This document shows, piece by piece, positions 1 to 8,284 of a stretch of DNA of 46,089 nt; positions within the stretch are counted from its first letter, which is position 1; each line of letters opens with the position of its first letter. The position numbers were made by a program, and so were the translations under genes. Origin of the DNA: Christensenellaceae bacterium (lineage in GTDB: Bacteria; Bacillota; Clostridia; Christensenellales; Aristaeellaceae); contig JAAYRU010000022.1 in assembly GCA_012518615.1 (NCBI GenBank), positions 1 to 46,089 of the forward strand, in the 5' to 3' direction. The notes under the pieces are model-generated. The model did not search any database. It saw only the letters and a list, made by a program, of their open reading frames with translations, and was not told the DNA's origin.

Positions 1-156
1 CAGATATGGAAAGAACTGCGAATACAAGGTTTTAGAAACGAAGTATTTGCAACACTTGAAGCGGTTATAGACCGATTGAGTAAAACAATAAACAAACTGA
101 CCTGCGATACCGTTAAAAGCATCACAGGTCGGGATTGGATATTAGAGCTAAATTAA
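1..156 (+). CDS. IS630-family transposase, C-terminal end (partial)
   Basis: The first 51 codons of the window are an open frame ending in TAA at 154-156, and the gene runs off the left edge. The residues WKELRIQGFRNE and, at the end, SITGRDWI resemble the C-terminus of IS630-type transposases, a DDE family that inserts at TA dinucleotides. The catalytic residues would lie outside the window, so activity cannot be judged. The gene converges on the next one, whose stop lies only 19 bases away, so the right end of the insertion sequence must be inside or very near 157-180. The family call rests on recognition of this short tail only. Confidence 0.65.
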   Translation, partial: QIWKELRIQGFRNEVFATLEAVIDRLSKTINKLTCDTVKSITGRDWILELN

Positions 157-174
157 GTTGAGAATAATATAAGC

Positions 175-657
175 TTATTTATACTCTTCCCTAAGCGCAA
201 GGGGTTTATCAAGTATTTCGCTCATAACCACCGCTCCTGCTAATCCTTTAGGAGAAAATAGTTTAGCAGCTTTGCTAGTACTTGCAACCTGCGGTTTTTT
301 GTCCACAGTTTTTCTAACGGGTTTAGTATAGTTGTCTTCTTCGCTTACAAACGAGAAATAGTCCTCCTGCACATTTGCTGTCGCCTTTGTAGGCTCAACA
401 GTTCTACTTGCCCTCATAGGTTCGGAAACTCTGGCTACTTTTGCAGGTTTAGCTGCCGTAGCCATATTGGCAGGTTCCGCTTTTCTATCTTTCCTTGAGT
501 GCTTTTGTGCCTTATTTGGTCTTGCCTTTGGCATATTTACAGGGCTAGACTTTCCCTTTGCCGCTGTACCGCCTTTTTGTTCTTTTAAGATTTTAGTTAC
601 GGATTTTATGTATCTACCTATAAAATATAAAACCAGTATAAAAAGAAGATCGCCCAT
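175..657 (-). CDS. Small membrane-anchored protein downstream of floA
   Basis: A 160-residue protein with one N-terminal membrane segment (about residues 3-20), then a long basic, low-complexity Lys/Ala/Pro/Arg-rich linker (about 25-95). A short conserved-looking tail near residues 130-155 reads roughly SPKGLAGAVVMSEILDKP. Tails with a similar SEIL-x-x-P pattern occur in small clostridial membrane proteins of unknown function. It starts 12 bases after the floA stop and is probably the last gene of the nfeD-floA operon, so a role at FloA membrane domains is possible but is inference. The 3' end abuts the IS630 remnant, so the last residues and stop might have been changed by the insertion. Confidence 0.7.
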   Translation of the reverse strand: MGDLLFILVLYFIGRYIKSVTKILKEQKGGTAAKGKSSPVNMPKARPNKAQKHSRKDRKAEPANMATAAKPAKVARVSEPMRASRTVEPTKATANVQEDYFSFVSEEDNYTKPVRKTVDKKPQVASTSKAAKLFSPKGLAGAVVMSEILDKPLALREEYK

Positions 658-669
658 ATTGTTACCCTA

Positions 670-1671
670 TTACTTGGAAGGGTCTTCCTTATTTGCATTA
701 TCCCCTTCAATTTCAGCGGATTTTGATATGGCTTCCCTCATTGAAGTATCAGCGGATACATTTTTAAGACGATAGTAATCCATAACGCCAAGCTTGCCGG
801 TTCTTAGCGCATCTGCCATTGCAAGGGGTACTTCGGCTTCAGCGGCTACTACCTTAGCGCGCATTTCCTGTACTTCAGCCCTCATCTCCTGCTCTCTTGC
901 AACCGCCATAGCGCGCCTTTCCTCTGCCTTTGCCTGCGCTATGCGCCTATCCGCCTCAGCTTGATCCATCTGCAATTGCGCGCCTATATTGCGCCCTACA
1001 TCTACATCGGCAATATCTATAGAGAGTATTTCAAATGCGGTACCCGCGTCAAGACCTTTGTTTAAAACAGTCTGGCTTATCCTGTCCGGGTTTTCAAGCA
1101 CTTCTTTATGGCTTTTAGATGAACCTATAGTTGTAACTATACCCTCACCTACACGGGCGATAATGGTTTCTTCGCCCGCGCCGCCAACCAGCTGCGCTAT
1201 GTTGGTACGCACCGTAACCCTAGCCTTTGCCCTTAGCTCTATACCATCTATAGCCATAGCGGATACAGGCGGTGTTTCTATAATCTTGGGGTTTACGCTC
1301 ATCTGAACGGCTTCTAGAACATCTCTACCCGCAAGGTCTATAGCGCAGGCCTGCTCAAACTGAAGCGGTATACCTGCCTGTTGGGCGGATATCTGCGCCT
1401 TTATAACGCGCTCTATATTACCGCCAGCCAAAAAGTGTTTTTCAAGCTGGTCTATAGTTAAATTAAGCCCCGCCTTGCTTGCGGTTATAAAAGAATCCAC
1501 AAGCCTATGCGGTGAAATGCGCCTAAGCCGCATACCTATTAGAGAACCAATGGTCATAGGCACGCCCGAAGCTCTTGCTCTAACCCAAAGCCCTATAGGC
1601 ACGTAGCGGAAAAACACTACAATTAGCAGAAGTAATGCAAATACTACAACTCCAAGTAAAATTTCAGACAT
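670..1671 (-). CDS. floA: Flotillin-like protein FloA
   Basis: A 333-residue protein of the usual FloA length. An N-terminal hydrophobic hairpin (about residues 3-27) anchors it in the inner face of the membrane. It is followed by an SPFH/band-7 type domain and an Ala/Glu/Arg-rich coiled coil (about 235-290, with repeated QAEAD and [15 protein letters not shown] type heptads) used for oligomerisation. FloA scaffolds functional membrane microdomains in Firmicutes. Its start overlaps the end of nfeD by 8 bases, the standard arrangement. The call is firm from whole-length family resemblance and neighbourhood. Confidence 0.95.
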   Translation of the reverse strand: MSEILLGVVVFALLLLIVVFFRYVPIGLWVRARASGVPMTIGSLIGMRLRRISPHRLVDSFITASKAGLNLTIDQLEKHFLAGGNIERVIKAQISAQQAGIPLQFEQACAIDLAGRDVLEAVQMSVNPKIIETPPVSAMAIDGIELRAKARVTVRTNIAQLVGGAGEETIIARVGEGIVTTIGSSKSHKEVLENPDRISQTVLNKGLDAGTAFEILSIDIADVDVGRNIGAQLQMDQAEADRRIAQAKAEERRAMAVAREQEMRAEVQEMRAKVVAAEAEVPLAMADALRTGKLGVMDYYRLKNVSADTSMREAISKSAEIEGDNANKEDPSK

Positions 1672-2182
1672 TTTTTTCCTCCTGATTATCCAGATTTACT
1701 ACTACCAAACGAGGTCCATCAACCTGCACAATTTGCAGCCTTGCGCCCTTTGGTATAAATTCCCCTTGGCTTACTACATTAAGGCGCTCATCGCCAAACA
1801 GAGCTATGCCGCTTGGGCGCAACATGCTAAGGCTCGTGCCTTCCTTGCCTAGAAGGTCTTGCCTGTCTTCTGTTGCTATGTAGCCTTCCTCTTTTTTTGA
1901 TGAACTCTTAAGTATTAAAGAGGATTTTGATAGCCGCCCCTTGTTTGTAGACCTTATGGACAGCGTTACCGCAAGCGCCACAAGCGCAATTGCAATAAGC
2001 AGCACCGCAAGACCTGCAAGCGCGCCATGCTCCTTCCACGCAAGATACACACCTATAAACATAAACACTACGCCTGCTATGCCCGGTATGCCAACACCAG
2101 GCATATACATTTCTATTATAAGAAGTACCGTCGCCACCACTAGGGATATTATTATCGGTAGGTTTTCTATAATAAAGTCCAA
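1664..2182 (-). CDS. nfeD: NfeD-family membrane protein
   Basis: A short NfeD-type protein of 172 residues. It has about three to four hydrophobic segments in the first 90 residues ([30 protein letters not shown], split across two helices) and a C-terminal soluble OB-like domain (about 110-170, with [20 protein letters not shown]). NfeD partners flotillin in membrane-domain formation. I chose the TTG at 2182 as start because AAAGGAG lies 8 bases upstream. A TTG seven codons earlier would place that ribosome site inside the gene. It is co-transcribed with floA. Confidence 0.9.
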   Translation of the reverse strand: MDFIIENLPIIISLVVATVLLIIEMYMPGVGIPGIAGVVFMFIGVYLAWKEHGALAGLAVLLIAIALVALAVTLSIRSTNKGRLSKSSLILKSSSKKEEGYIATEDRQDLLGKEGTSLSMLRPSGIALFGDERLNVVSQGEFIPKGARLQIVQVDGPRLVVVNLDNQEEKNV

Positions 2183-2207
2183 TATATCCTCTCCTTTCCA
2201 CAAATTA

Positions 2208-2216
2208 ATTGTATCA
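2208..2216 (-). promoter_or_regulatory. Possible extended -10 promoter for nfeD-floA
   Basis: On the minus strand the bases read TGATACAAT, a TGn-extended -10 box, about 25 bases before the nfeD TTG start. No convincing -35 is seen. Similar TGn extended -10 boxes occur in front of three other genes in this window. Confidence 0.35.
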
Positions 2217-2267
2217 TATTTTAAACAGCTGAGCTATGAAAATTATGGCGTTTAATTACAAAGCGGG

Positions 2268-2834
2268 TCACAAATTGCCCAGTATTCGCTTTAGCTTTAG
2301 TATATCCTGCTCATACACGGGCTTAAGATCCGGCTTATATATAAGCGACGCGGGGTGATATAAGGGAAAAACCTTTGTTTTTTCGTTATAATCAAGCATT
2401 ATCGAGTGATAGTAACCTATCTTATATTCGCTGCCAAACAGAGCCTGAAGCGGGGTATTTCCAAGCGTAGCAATAATTTTAGGCGATATTAGCTTTATTT
2501 CATCATTAAGCCAAGGGGTAAAAATAGTAATCTCGTCTTCGTTTGGCGCTCGGTTGCTTACAGTGCCCCTTAAACTTATCCTTGTGGGGCGCACTTTTAC
2601 TACATTGCTTATATATACATCTTCCCTGTTGATTTCAAGCTTTTCAAGTATTATATCTAGGTTTTTGCCCGCCTTGCCTACAAAGGGTCTACCGAGCCTC
2701 TCTTCATCGCCGCCGGGCGCTTCGCCTATAAACATAAGCATCGCGTTTTGATTGCCCTCTCCGAACACTATTTTTCTACCGTCTGATAAATGCTGTAAGG
2801 CAGTTAGCATAGAGCTATTAAGGCTATTTATCAT
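2268..2834 (-). CDS. Family-4-type uracil-DNA glycosylase homologue lacking cysteines
   Basis: A 188-residue member of the uracil-DNA glycosylase superfamily. It has the GEAPGGDEE motif near residue 37, the GRPFVGKAG loop that follows, and the second active-site motif YHPASL near residue 160. Family-4 enzymes excise uracil from DNA and normally hold a [4Fe-4S] cluster through four cysteines. This protein has no cysteine at all: the usual YICNVVKCRP segment reads YISNVVKVRP, and the N-terminal C-x2-C segment is missing. It therefore belongs to a cluster-free branch or has changed function. It lies 5 bases downstream of a small membrane-protein gene and no strong ribosome site is visible, so translation may be coupled. 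Confidence 0.8.
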   Translation of the reverse strand: MINSLNSSMLTALQHLSDGRKIVFGEGNQNAMLMFIGEAPGGDEERLGRPFVGKAGKNLDIILEKLEINREDVYISNVVKVRPTRISLRGTVSNRAPNEDEITIFTPWLNDEIKLISPKIIATLGNTPLQALFGSEYKIGYYHSIMLDYNEKTKVFPLYHPASLIYKPDLKPVYEQDILKLKRILGNL

Positions 2835-2839
2835 AAATA

Positions 2840-3058
2840 CTAACCAATATCTAAACTCAGCACTGTTGTGCGTATATCATGCCTTAGCCAGTTGCCAAGG
2901 CTAATAAGCAGCAAAATTAGTATAAGTATTAATATTACCCCTAGTATTATGGAAAAAAAGTCAGACATACCGGCAGCAAAGCGCATCTGGTCCTCCCGCC
3001 TTTCCATTTCCTCCTCCATATCGTATAGCTCTTGATGTATATCGTCTTTATGCCACAT
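2840..3058 (-). CDS. Small single-span membrane protein
   Basis: A 72-residue protein not recognised as a named family. It has an acidic/charged N-terminal helix (about residues 5-25, rich in Glu, Asp, Arg and Met) followed by one strongly hydrophobic Ile/Leu segment (about 35-56) and a short tail. The ATG at 3058 is chosen because AGGGG lies 8 bases upstream; a GTG three codons earlier is possible. It sits between trmL and the glycosylase gene on the same strand with gaps of only 5-15 bases, so it is likely co-transcribed. Function unknown. Confidence 0.6.
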   Translation of the reverse strand: MWHKDDIHQELYDMEEEMERREDQMRFAAGMSDFFSIILGVILILILILLLISLGNWLRHDIRTTVLSLDIG

Positions 3059-3073
3059 AATGTTCACCCCTTA

Positions 3074-3583
3074 TTATGATACATGGCTCAATATTTCCTC
3101 AGCATTTTCGCTAAACTTGCCTGTGCATAGCATATTATCAAAACCCTGCTGGCGCAGCGCCTCGTATACTACTATTGCAACAGAGTTTGATAGGTTTAAT
3201 GACCTCGTGCCTTCAATCATGGGTATGCGAAAGCTGTTATCTATATTAGCTTTAAGCAGGTTTTCCGGCAGACCCTTGGTTTCAGGGCCGAATATAAAAT
3301 AATCGTCCTTACCGTAAGTTACAGAGTAATAATTTTTCTTAGCCTTAGTGCTTAGGTAGCGGAAAACGCCGCCTTTATTTGCACTGTAAAAATCTGAAAG
3401 GCTGTGATAAGTATTGAGCTTTAAGTCGCCCCAATAATCAAGCCCTGCTCTTTTAAGGTATCTATCCTCAAGTGAAAAACCCAACGGTTCAATTAGGTGG
3501 AGAGTTGTTCCCGTAGCTACGCATGTGCGGACGATATTGCCCGTATTCTGTGGTATCTCCGGCATATAAAGCACTACATGCAT
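3074..3583 (-). CDS. trmL: tRNA (cytidine(34)-2'-O)-methyltransferase
   Basis: A 169-residue SPOUT methyltransferase of TrmL type, which 2'-O-methylates the wobble base of leucine tRNAs. Supporting motifs are the N-terminal PEIPQNTGNIVRTC, the S-adenosylmethionine knot segment FGPETKGLP, and the C-terminal IEGTRSLNLSNSVAIVVYEA. The ATG at 3583 is the start used by the family. It has GGAGG 12 bases upstream, and the 19 codons in front of it do not look like TrmL. It leads a minus-strand run of three small genes and has a consensus promoter in the divergent gap. Confidence 0.93.
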   Translation of the reverse strand: MHVVLYMPEIPQNTGNIVRTCVATGTTLHLIEPLGFSLEDRYLKRAGLDYWGDLKLNTYHSLSDFYSANKGGVFRYLSTKAKKNYYSVTYGKDDYFIFGPETKGLPENLLKANIDNSFRIPMIEGTRSLNLSNSVAIVVYEALRQQGFDNMLCTGKFSENAEEILSHVS

Positions 3584-3603
3584 AAGCTTTCCATTCCTCC
3601 AAC

Positions 3604-3653
3604 TTTTCAAAAAGCGTTTTATAAAGTATACTGTAAGCATAGATATTTTTCAA
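3604..3653. promoter_or_regulatory. Divergent overlapping promoters of trmL and the nucleotidyltransferase
   Basis: On the minus strand TTGAAA (3653-3648), a 17-base spacer and TATACT (3630-3625) form a near-consensus promoter for trmL. On the plus strand TTTTCA (3604-3609), 17 bases and TATACT (3627-3632) could drive the nucleotidyltransferase. The two -10 boxes share the palindrome AGTATACT, so polymerase can probably occupy only one direction at a time. Confidence 0.6.
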
Positions 3654-3672
3654 CCGAGAAGGAGTGACATCA

Positions 3673-4584
3673 ATGAAAGAACCGATTTTAACCGTACTCG
3701 CGGCAGGGATAGGCAGCCGTTTTGGCGGTCTTAAGCAGATGACCCCCTTTGGCGCACATGGCGAAGGGATAATAGACTATTCACTATACGATGCTATGCG
3801 CGCGGGCTTTAAACGCGTTGTTTTCATAGTTAATAACAAAATCAAGGACGATTTCCACGATTTTATAGGCAAAAATGTTGAAAATCGCATGGAAGTTACC
3901 TATGTATGCCAAGAGCTGGATATGCTGCCCGATGGCTTAAAGCCACCCAAAGACAGGGTTAAGCCTTGGGGTACAGGCCATGCGGTGCTGTGCGCAAGGG
4001 ACGCGATTGACGCACCCTTCTGTGTTATAAATGGCGACGATTTATACGGCAAAAGCGCGTACGAGAAAATGTACAATTACCTTATAAAGCAGCCTAAGGC
4101 GGGCGAATACAGTATGGTAGGCTTTGAGCTTGGCAATACGCTATCCGAATACGGCTACGTATCAAGGGGCGTTTGCGATGTGTCCGATGAAGGCTACCTA
4201 AACAGCGTGGTTGAAAGGCTACATATTATAACTTCTGTAGATGGTCCGCTTTACACACTGGATAGTAAGACATACTATGCGCTTCCTGCCGACACTACAG
4301 TATCCATGAATATGTGGGGCTTTACTGAGGATTATTTAGACCACTTGGTAAATGGTTTCAGCCACTTCTACAAGGAAGCTATGGCTACAAACCCACTTAA
4401 AGCAGAGTACCTGCTGCCAAACATAGTAGGCGCATTGCTTAAGGAAAACAAGGTAAGCGTTAAGGTGCTTCCCTCTTCCGACAAATGGTACGGTGTTACA
4501 AACGCCTCCGACCAGCCCTATGTGGAAGAAGCCATACGCAAAATGACAGCGGCAAATATCTACCCCGACGGTCTTTGGAAATAG
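3673..4584 (+). CDS. Sugar-phosphate nucleotidyltransferase-like protein
   Basis: A 303-residue protein with a nucleotidyltransferase (GT-A) fold. The N-terminal nucleotide-binding signature is LAAGIGSRFGGLKQ (about residues 8-21), and the metal-binding INGDDLYG lies near residue 116. Such enzymes couple a sugar phosphate to a nucleoside triphosphate, but the exact sugar cannot be read from the sequence. Start ATG at 3673 has AAGGAG 8 bases upstream; a GTG three codons earlier overlaps that site. It is a single plus-strand gene between two minus-strand operons, so there is no pathway context. Confidence 0.85.
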   Translation: MKEPILTVLAAGIGSRFGGLKQMTPFGAHGEGIIDYSLYDAMRAGFKRVVFIVNNKIKDDFHDFIGKNVENRMEVTYVCQELDMLPDGLKPPKDRVKPWGTGHAVLCARDAIDAPFCVINGDDLYGKSAYEKMYNYLIKQPKAGEYSMVGFELGNTLSEYGYVSRGVCDVSDEGYLNSVVERLHIITSVDGPLYTLDSKTYYALPADTTVSMNMWGFTEDYLDHLVNGFSHFYKEAMATNPLKAEYLLPNIVGALLKENKVSVKVLPSSDKWYGVTNASDQPYVEEAIRKMTAANIYPDGLWK

Positions 4585-4615
4585 CTTTCTTTTTTAACAT
4601 AATAAGCAATCGATT

Positions 4616-4636
4616 AGGGGAGAGTTTTTCTCCCCT
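4616..4636 (+). terminator. Weak terminator-like hairpin after the nucleotidyltransferase
   Basis: AGGGGAGA pairs perfectly with TCTCCCCT over a 5-base loop, 32 bases after the stop codon. The T-tract after it is poor, so efficiency is uncertain. The rest of 4637-4749 shows no gene. Confidence 0.4.
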
Positions 4637-4749
4637 CTTACATATATCTCACTATACAAACCTTTAGATTTGTTGTAGGGTTCGTCGGCAACTATACCCC
4701 ATATGGAATTGCTACACAGACTGATTACATACCCATAATACTAGAAAAG

Positions 4750-4777
4750 TCAAACGCCCTTGTAGTAGGGCATTTGA
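4750..4777. terminator. Bidirectional terminator between convergent genes
   Basis: An 11-bp stem with one mismatch (TCAAACGCCCT / AGGGCATTTGA, loop TGTAGT). T-runs lie on both sides: TTTTT on the plus strand and TTTT on the minus strand. It lies 25 bases beyond the stop of the last ABC gene of the iron operon. Confidence 0.6.
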
Positions 4778-4802
4778 TTTTTCTATAGGTTATACACTAA
4801 CA

Positions 4803-6530
4803 CTAGCCTTGTCCTTCCCCCAAAATCTTTTCTCTAAAGAGAGAATTCTGCTCTGACAATTCCTCAAAGGTTCCGCTGGCAACAAGACATCCCTTGTCCA
4901 TAAAGAGGATACGATGGCTATTTTGGATAGAAGATATACGGTGTGCAATTGAGAGAAAAACCCTATTTCCCAAAAAATCATTCATCGCCATATTTAAGCG
5001 CTCTTCATTGGCAGAATCCAAAGAGGACTGGGCTTCATCAAAGATAATAAAAGAGCTGTCCTTTAGTATGGCACGGGCAATGGAAAGCCGCTGCCTTTGT
5101 CCACCGGAAATTTTTAATGCCCTTTCCCCAACTTCTGTATCATATCCCTTGGGGAAGTCTTCAATAAACTCATGTGCCTGAGCAATCTTTGCAGCTTGCC
5201 GGATCTCCTCTTTTGATGCGCCCGGTCGTCCCATTGCAATGTTGTCTTCAACGCTCCTTTTAAATAAATAGGTGTGCTGTGAAACTACAGACAGTGCATT
5301 TCTCCAAGACTCCAGCGTATATTCTCTGATATCTCTGCCATTAACTAGAATCCGTCCTTTTTGAGGGTCTGCATAGCGTTGTATAAGCCTTATAATCGTT
5401 GTTTTTCCTGAGCCTGACTCTCCAACCAGAGCAACCTGCTCACCTTTTTTTAAGCTAAAGCTAAGTCCCTTAATTTGCGGCTCGGAGGTGCCCGGATAGG
5501 TATAATAGACATCTTCAAAAACAACAGTTTCAATAGGACCTTCAAATACCAATCCGCCCTTATCTTCTACAGATATGGGAACATTAAGTAGATTGATTAC
5601 CCGTTCACTTGCAGCAAAAATAGACGAGAATTGAGAGGACATACTCATAAATTTATTAAGCAACTTCACAATACAAGCATTAAGACTAATAAGAGTGGGC
5701 AGCCAAGCAAGGCTAAACTCACTGCTTATCTTTAAATGACTGGCTATAATCAATGTGCATAAAGTCAAGAGAGTCACAATACACAAGGTGTACATATATT
5801 CCCGAGCCCTTCTTAGGGCATCTTTTTTCTTGGCTTCATCATAGTTATCAACAGCAATACCAAACCTCTGCAAATATCTGCGCCAAGCATTAAAGGTCAA
5901 CAAGTCTTTAAGCCCTTGTACTAAATCTACTCCAAAGCGAGCAAGGATTCCGTAATTCTTACGCACTTCATGCCCATCTTCTTCCGATCTCTTTTTAAAG
6001 ATTACAGCACTAAGGAGATAGCCCACAATCCATAGCAAGGCGTTTAGAGCAAGCAGCGGATGAAGATGAAAGTAAAAGGAAAGTATCATAAGAGAGATAA
6101 CCACGGTGACGATGAAGATGTTGATGGTATGGGCATAAAACCACTCTAATAGATTCATGTCATTAGACACAATGGAAACAATCTCTGCAGAACTCATTCC
6201 CTTGCCAAAGATAGGCTGTGCTCTTTCTAATCGAGCATAGATGTCTTGACGCAGTTTGTACAAAATCCGATAGGCGATATCGTGTTCTGTCCACATATTT
6301 ATATAGCCAAAGCTCGCCTGCAGAAATGTAAGAATTATCAAAGCTAACAAAAAACCTTGATAGTTCATAACTGCTCCCCTAATAATGCCCCCTATAACAT
6401 AGGAAATCAGAAAGAGAGAAGCCATGGGTATCAGCTCGTACACAAAACAAATCACAACATTAAGCACCATGTACCAGCGCAAAGAATGAAGATACTTAAA
6501 TAATGAGGATATAATTTCAAATCGTTTCAT
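4803..6530 (-). CDS. ABC transporter, fused membrane and ATPase domains (second of a pair)
   Basis: A 575-residue half-transporter with an exporter fold: about six membrane helices in residues 1-310, then an ATPase domain. Walker A is VGESGSGKTT, the signature is ISGGQRQRLS and Walker B is IIFDEAQSSLD. Its start overlaps the previous gene by 4 bases (ATGA), so the two very likely form a heterodimer. Pairs of this architecture beside FecCD-type uptake genes include the YbtP/YbtQ siderophore importers, which use an exporter fold to import. That suggests movement of a ferric chelate, but export of a siderophore or another compound remains possible. It is the last gene of a five-gene operon. Confidence 0.85.
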   Translation of the reverse strand: MKRFEIISSLFKYLHSLRWYMVLNVVICFVYELIPMASLFLISYVIGGIIRGAVMNYQGFLLALIILTFLQASFGYINMWTEHDIAYRILYKLRQDIYARLERAQPIFGKGMSSAEIVSIVSNDMNLLEWFYAHTINIFIVTVVISLMILSFYFHLHPLLALNALLWIVGYLLSAVIFKKRSEEDGHEVRKNYGILARFGVDLVQGLKDLLTFNAWRRYLQRFGIAVDNYDEAKKKDALRRAREYMYTLCIVTLLTLCTLIIASHLKISSEFSLAWLPTLISLNACIVKLLNKFMSMSSQFSSIFAASERVINLLNVPISVEDKGGLVFEGPIETVVFEDVYYTYPGTSEPQIKGLSFSLKKGEQVALVGESGSGKTTIIRLIQRYADPQKGRILVNGRDIREYTLESWRNALSVVSQHTYLFKRSVEDNIAMGRPGASKEEIRQAAKIAQAHEFIEDFPKGYDTEVGERALKISGGQRQRLSIARAILKDSSFIIFDEAQSSLDSANEERLNMAMNDFLGNRVFLSIAHRISSIQNSHRILFMDKGCLVASGTFEELSEQNSLFREKILGEGQG

Positions 6531-8269
6531 ATTTCGCCTCCGACTTCATCAAAGGATACAAGGCTTGCTTGGCGAGCAAGTAATTCAACATATTCGGGGC
6601 TGTTTTTAATAAGTTCTTGATGGTTACCGGAAGCCATAATGCAACCGTCTTCCAAAAGATATATTTTGTGTGCATTTACTATAGTAGAAATACGATGAGC
6701 AATTATACATAGGGTTTTATTCTCTGCTAAGCGTTCCATGGCAGCCTGAATAGATTTTTGGTTTTTTTCATCCAAACTCGATGTCGCCTCGTCAAAGAGA
6801 ATCAACTCAGCATCCCTAAGAAAACACCTTGCAATGGCTAAACGCTGTCGTTCTCCCCCGGAGAATCTTGCACCGTGTTCACCCACTAAAGTATTTATGC
6901 CTTGGGGTAATTTATCCACCACATCTTTAAGTTCGGATTTTTCTATGACTTCATGTAATTCTTCTTCGCTTGCGTCTTCCTTTGCAATCAGTAGGTTATC
7001 TTTAAAACTAAGATTAAACAGATATGGCTCTTGCCATACTGCCGCAAGTTTACTCTGCCAATTTTCACAGCTTTCTTTTGACAGCACATCGCTACCCCAA
7101 TATATTTTCCCTTCTCGATAAGGATAAAGTCCTGCAATAAGTGAACTTAGTGTAGATTTACCACTTCCGGACTCACCTACAAAGGCTGTAATCTTGCCGT
7201 CTTCCAATTCCACCGATACATCCTTAAGCACCCTTGCTCCGGTGCTGTAGGAAAAGCTTACGCCTTCTACCTGAAGTCCTGTAGATTTTTCTGCAGGAGG
7301 GTCAAAATAACTTCTCATCTGCCTTTCTTCAGTTTTTAAAAAGTCTGTAATTTTGCCAGAAGCACTTAAGCCGTTAAATCCTAGGTGCCAGGCATTCATC
7401 AGCACCTGTACAGGACCAAAACAAGAGCGAACAATAAAGAGAATAAGGACAAGTTCTGAAAACCCTATTTCACCTTTTAAACCGCAATAGGCTGCATAAG
7501 CTATAGAGAGCACGGAGCCCGTACCGGAAAAGAGCTCAAAAAGAAAATTCTCAATGGTGGTAACTTTCATATTGTCCATCGTCTTTTTATGAATAAGCTT
7601 CGCCTTGGCTTGAATCTTCTCTTTTTCCACTTTACAAGCAGGGAGATTTTTTAATGTTTGCATTCCTTGAATGAGATCCAAGAAATCTGAGCCAAAGGCA
7701 TCATACTCCGCCCAAACCTCTTTTCCTGTAGACCAAAGGTATTTATAGGTAAATAAAGGCAAGATTATTACGCCGAGCAGTCCCGCCAACATAATATAAG
7801 CAGTGGTTGCGTTTATAAAGTAAATATAGATAATCGTTCCCACAGATACACTCAAAACCGTAAAAAGCGCCGGAATATATGTAGAATAATACGGACCTAA
7901 GGCTTCTACACGGTCTAAGAGTAAGGTATAAAGCGCTCCGCTGCGGGCATCATCTGTATATGTGAGCCCTAGGGTTTTTATTTTTTCAAGCATCCTTTCC
8001 CTAAGATTTCTTTTTACATGAGCTTCGCAGTTGGCAGTCCAGCTTAACACTAATGGCTTAAGAAGTATCTGTAGAAATGCCATAGCCAAAAACAGCAGCA
8101 ACAAAGGCAAATCAAGGCTTAATTCTTGTACTAAGCCGCTAACTATTTTGGATAGCGTATAAAACTGAATTAAATTTAAAAATGCAGTTAAGGCAACAAC
8201 AAAGGAAACTCTAAGGATATAGCGTTTGCTTCCTCTTGCCAAAAATAATAATGCTCTATTAATTAACAC
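6527..8269 (-). CDS. ABC transporter, fused membrane and ATPase domains (first of a pair)
   Basis: A 580-residue half-transporter: membrane domain in about residues 1-320 and ATPase domain after it. Walker A is VGESGSGKST, the signature is FSGGERQRLAIAR and Walker B is LILFDEATSSLD. It follows the FepC-like ATPase gene by 15 bases and overlaps its partner by 4 bases. With that partner it forms a likely YbtPQ-like heterodimer acting with the FecCD-type importer. Both halves keep complete ATPase motifs, so neither looks like a degenerate site. The substrate cannot be read from the sequence. Confidence 0.85.
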   Translation of the reverse strand: MLINRALLFLARGSKRYILRVSFVVALTAFLNLIQFYTLSKIVSGLVQELSLDLPLLLLFLAMAFLQILLKPLVLSWTANCEAHVKRNLRERMLEKIKTLGLTYTDDARSGALYTLLLDRVEALGPYYSTYIPALFTVLSVSVGTIIYIYFINATTAYIMLAGLLGVIILPLFTYKYLWSTGKEVWAEYDAFGSDFLDLIQGMQTLKNLPACKVEKEKIQAKAKLIHKKTMDNMKVTTIENFLFELFSGTGSVLSIAYAAYCGLKGEIGFSELVLILFIVRSCFGPVQVLMNAWHLGFNGLSASGKITDFLKTEERQMRSYFDPPAEKSTGLQVEGVSFSYSTGARVLKDVSVELEDGKITAFVGESGSGKSTLSSLIAGLYPYREGKIYWGSDVLSKESCENWQSKLAAVWQEPYLFNLSFKDNLLIAKEDASEEELHEVIEKSELKDVVDKLPQGINTLVGEHGARFSGGERQRLAIARCFLRDAELILFDEATSSLDEKNQKSIQAAMERLAENKTLCIIAHRISTIVNAHKIYLLEDGCIMASGNHQELIKNSPEYVELLARQASLVSFDEVGGEI

Positions 8270-8284
8270 ACTTCATCTCCAACT

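Noticed and set aside
4637-4749. Small RNA or gene between the two hairpins
   Set aside because: No promoter, open frame or conserved RNA pattern could be supported.
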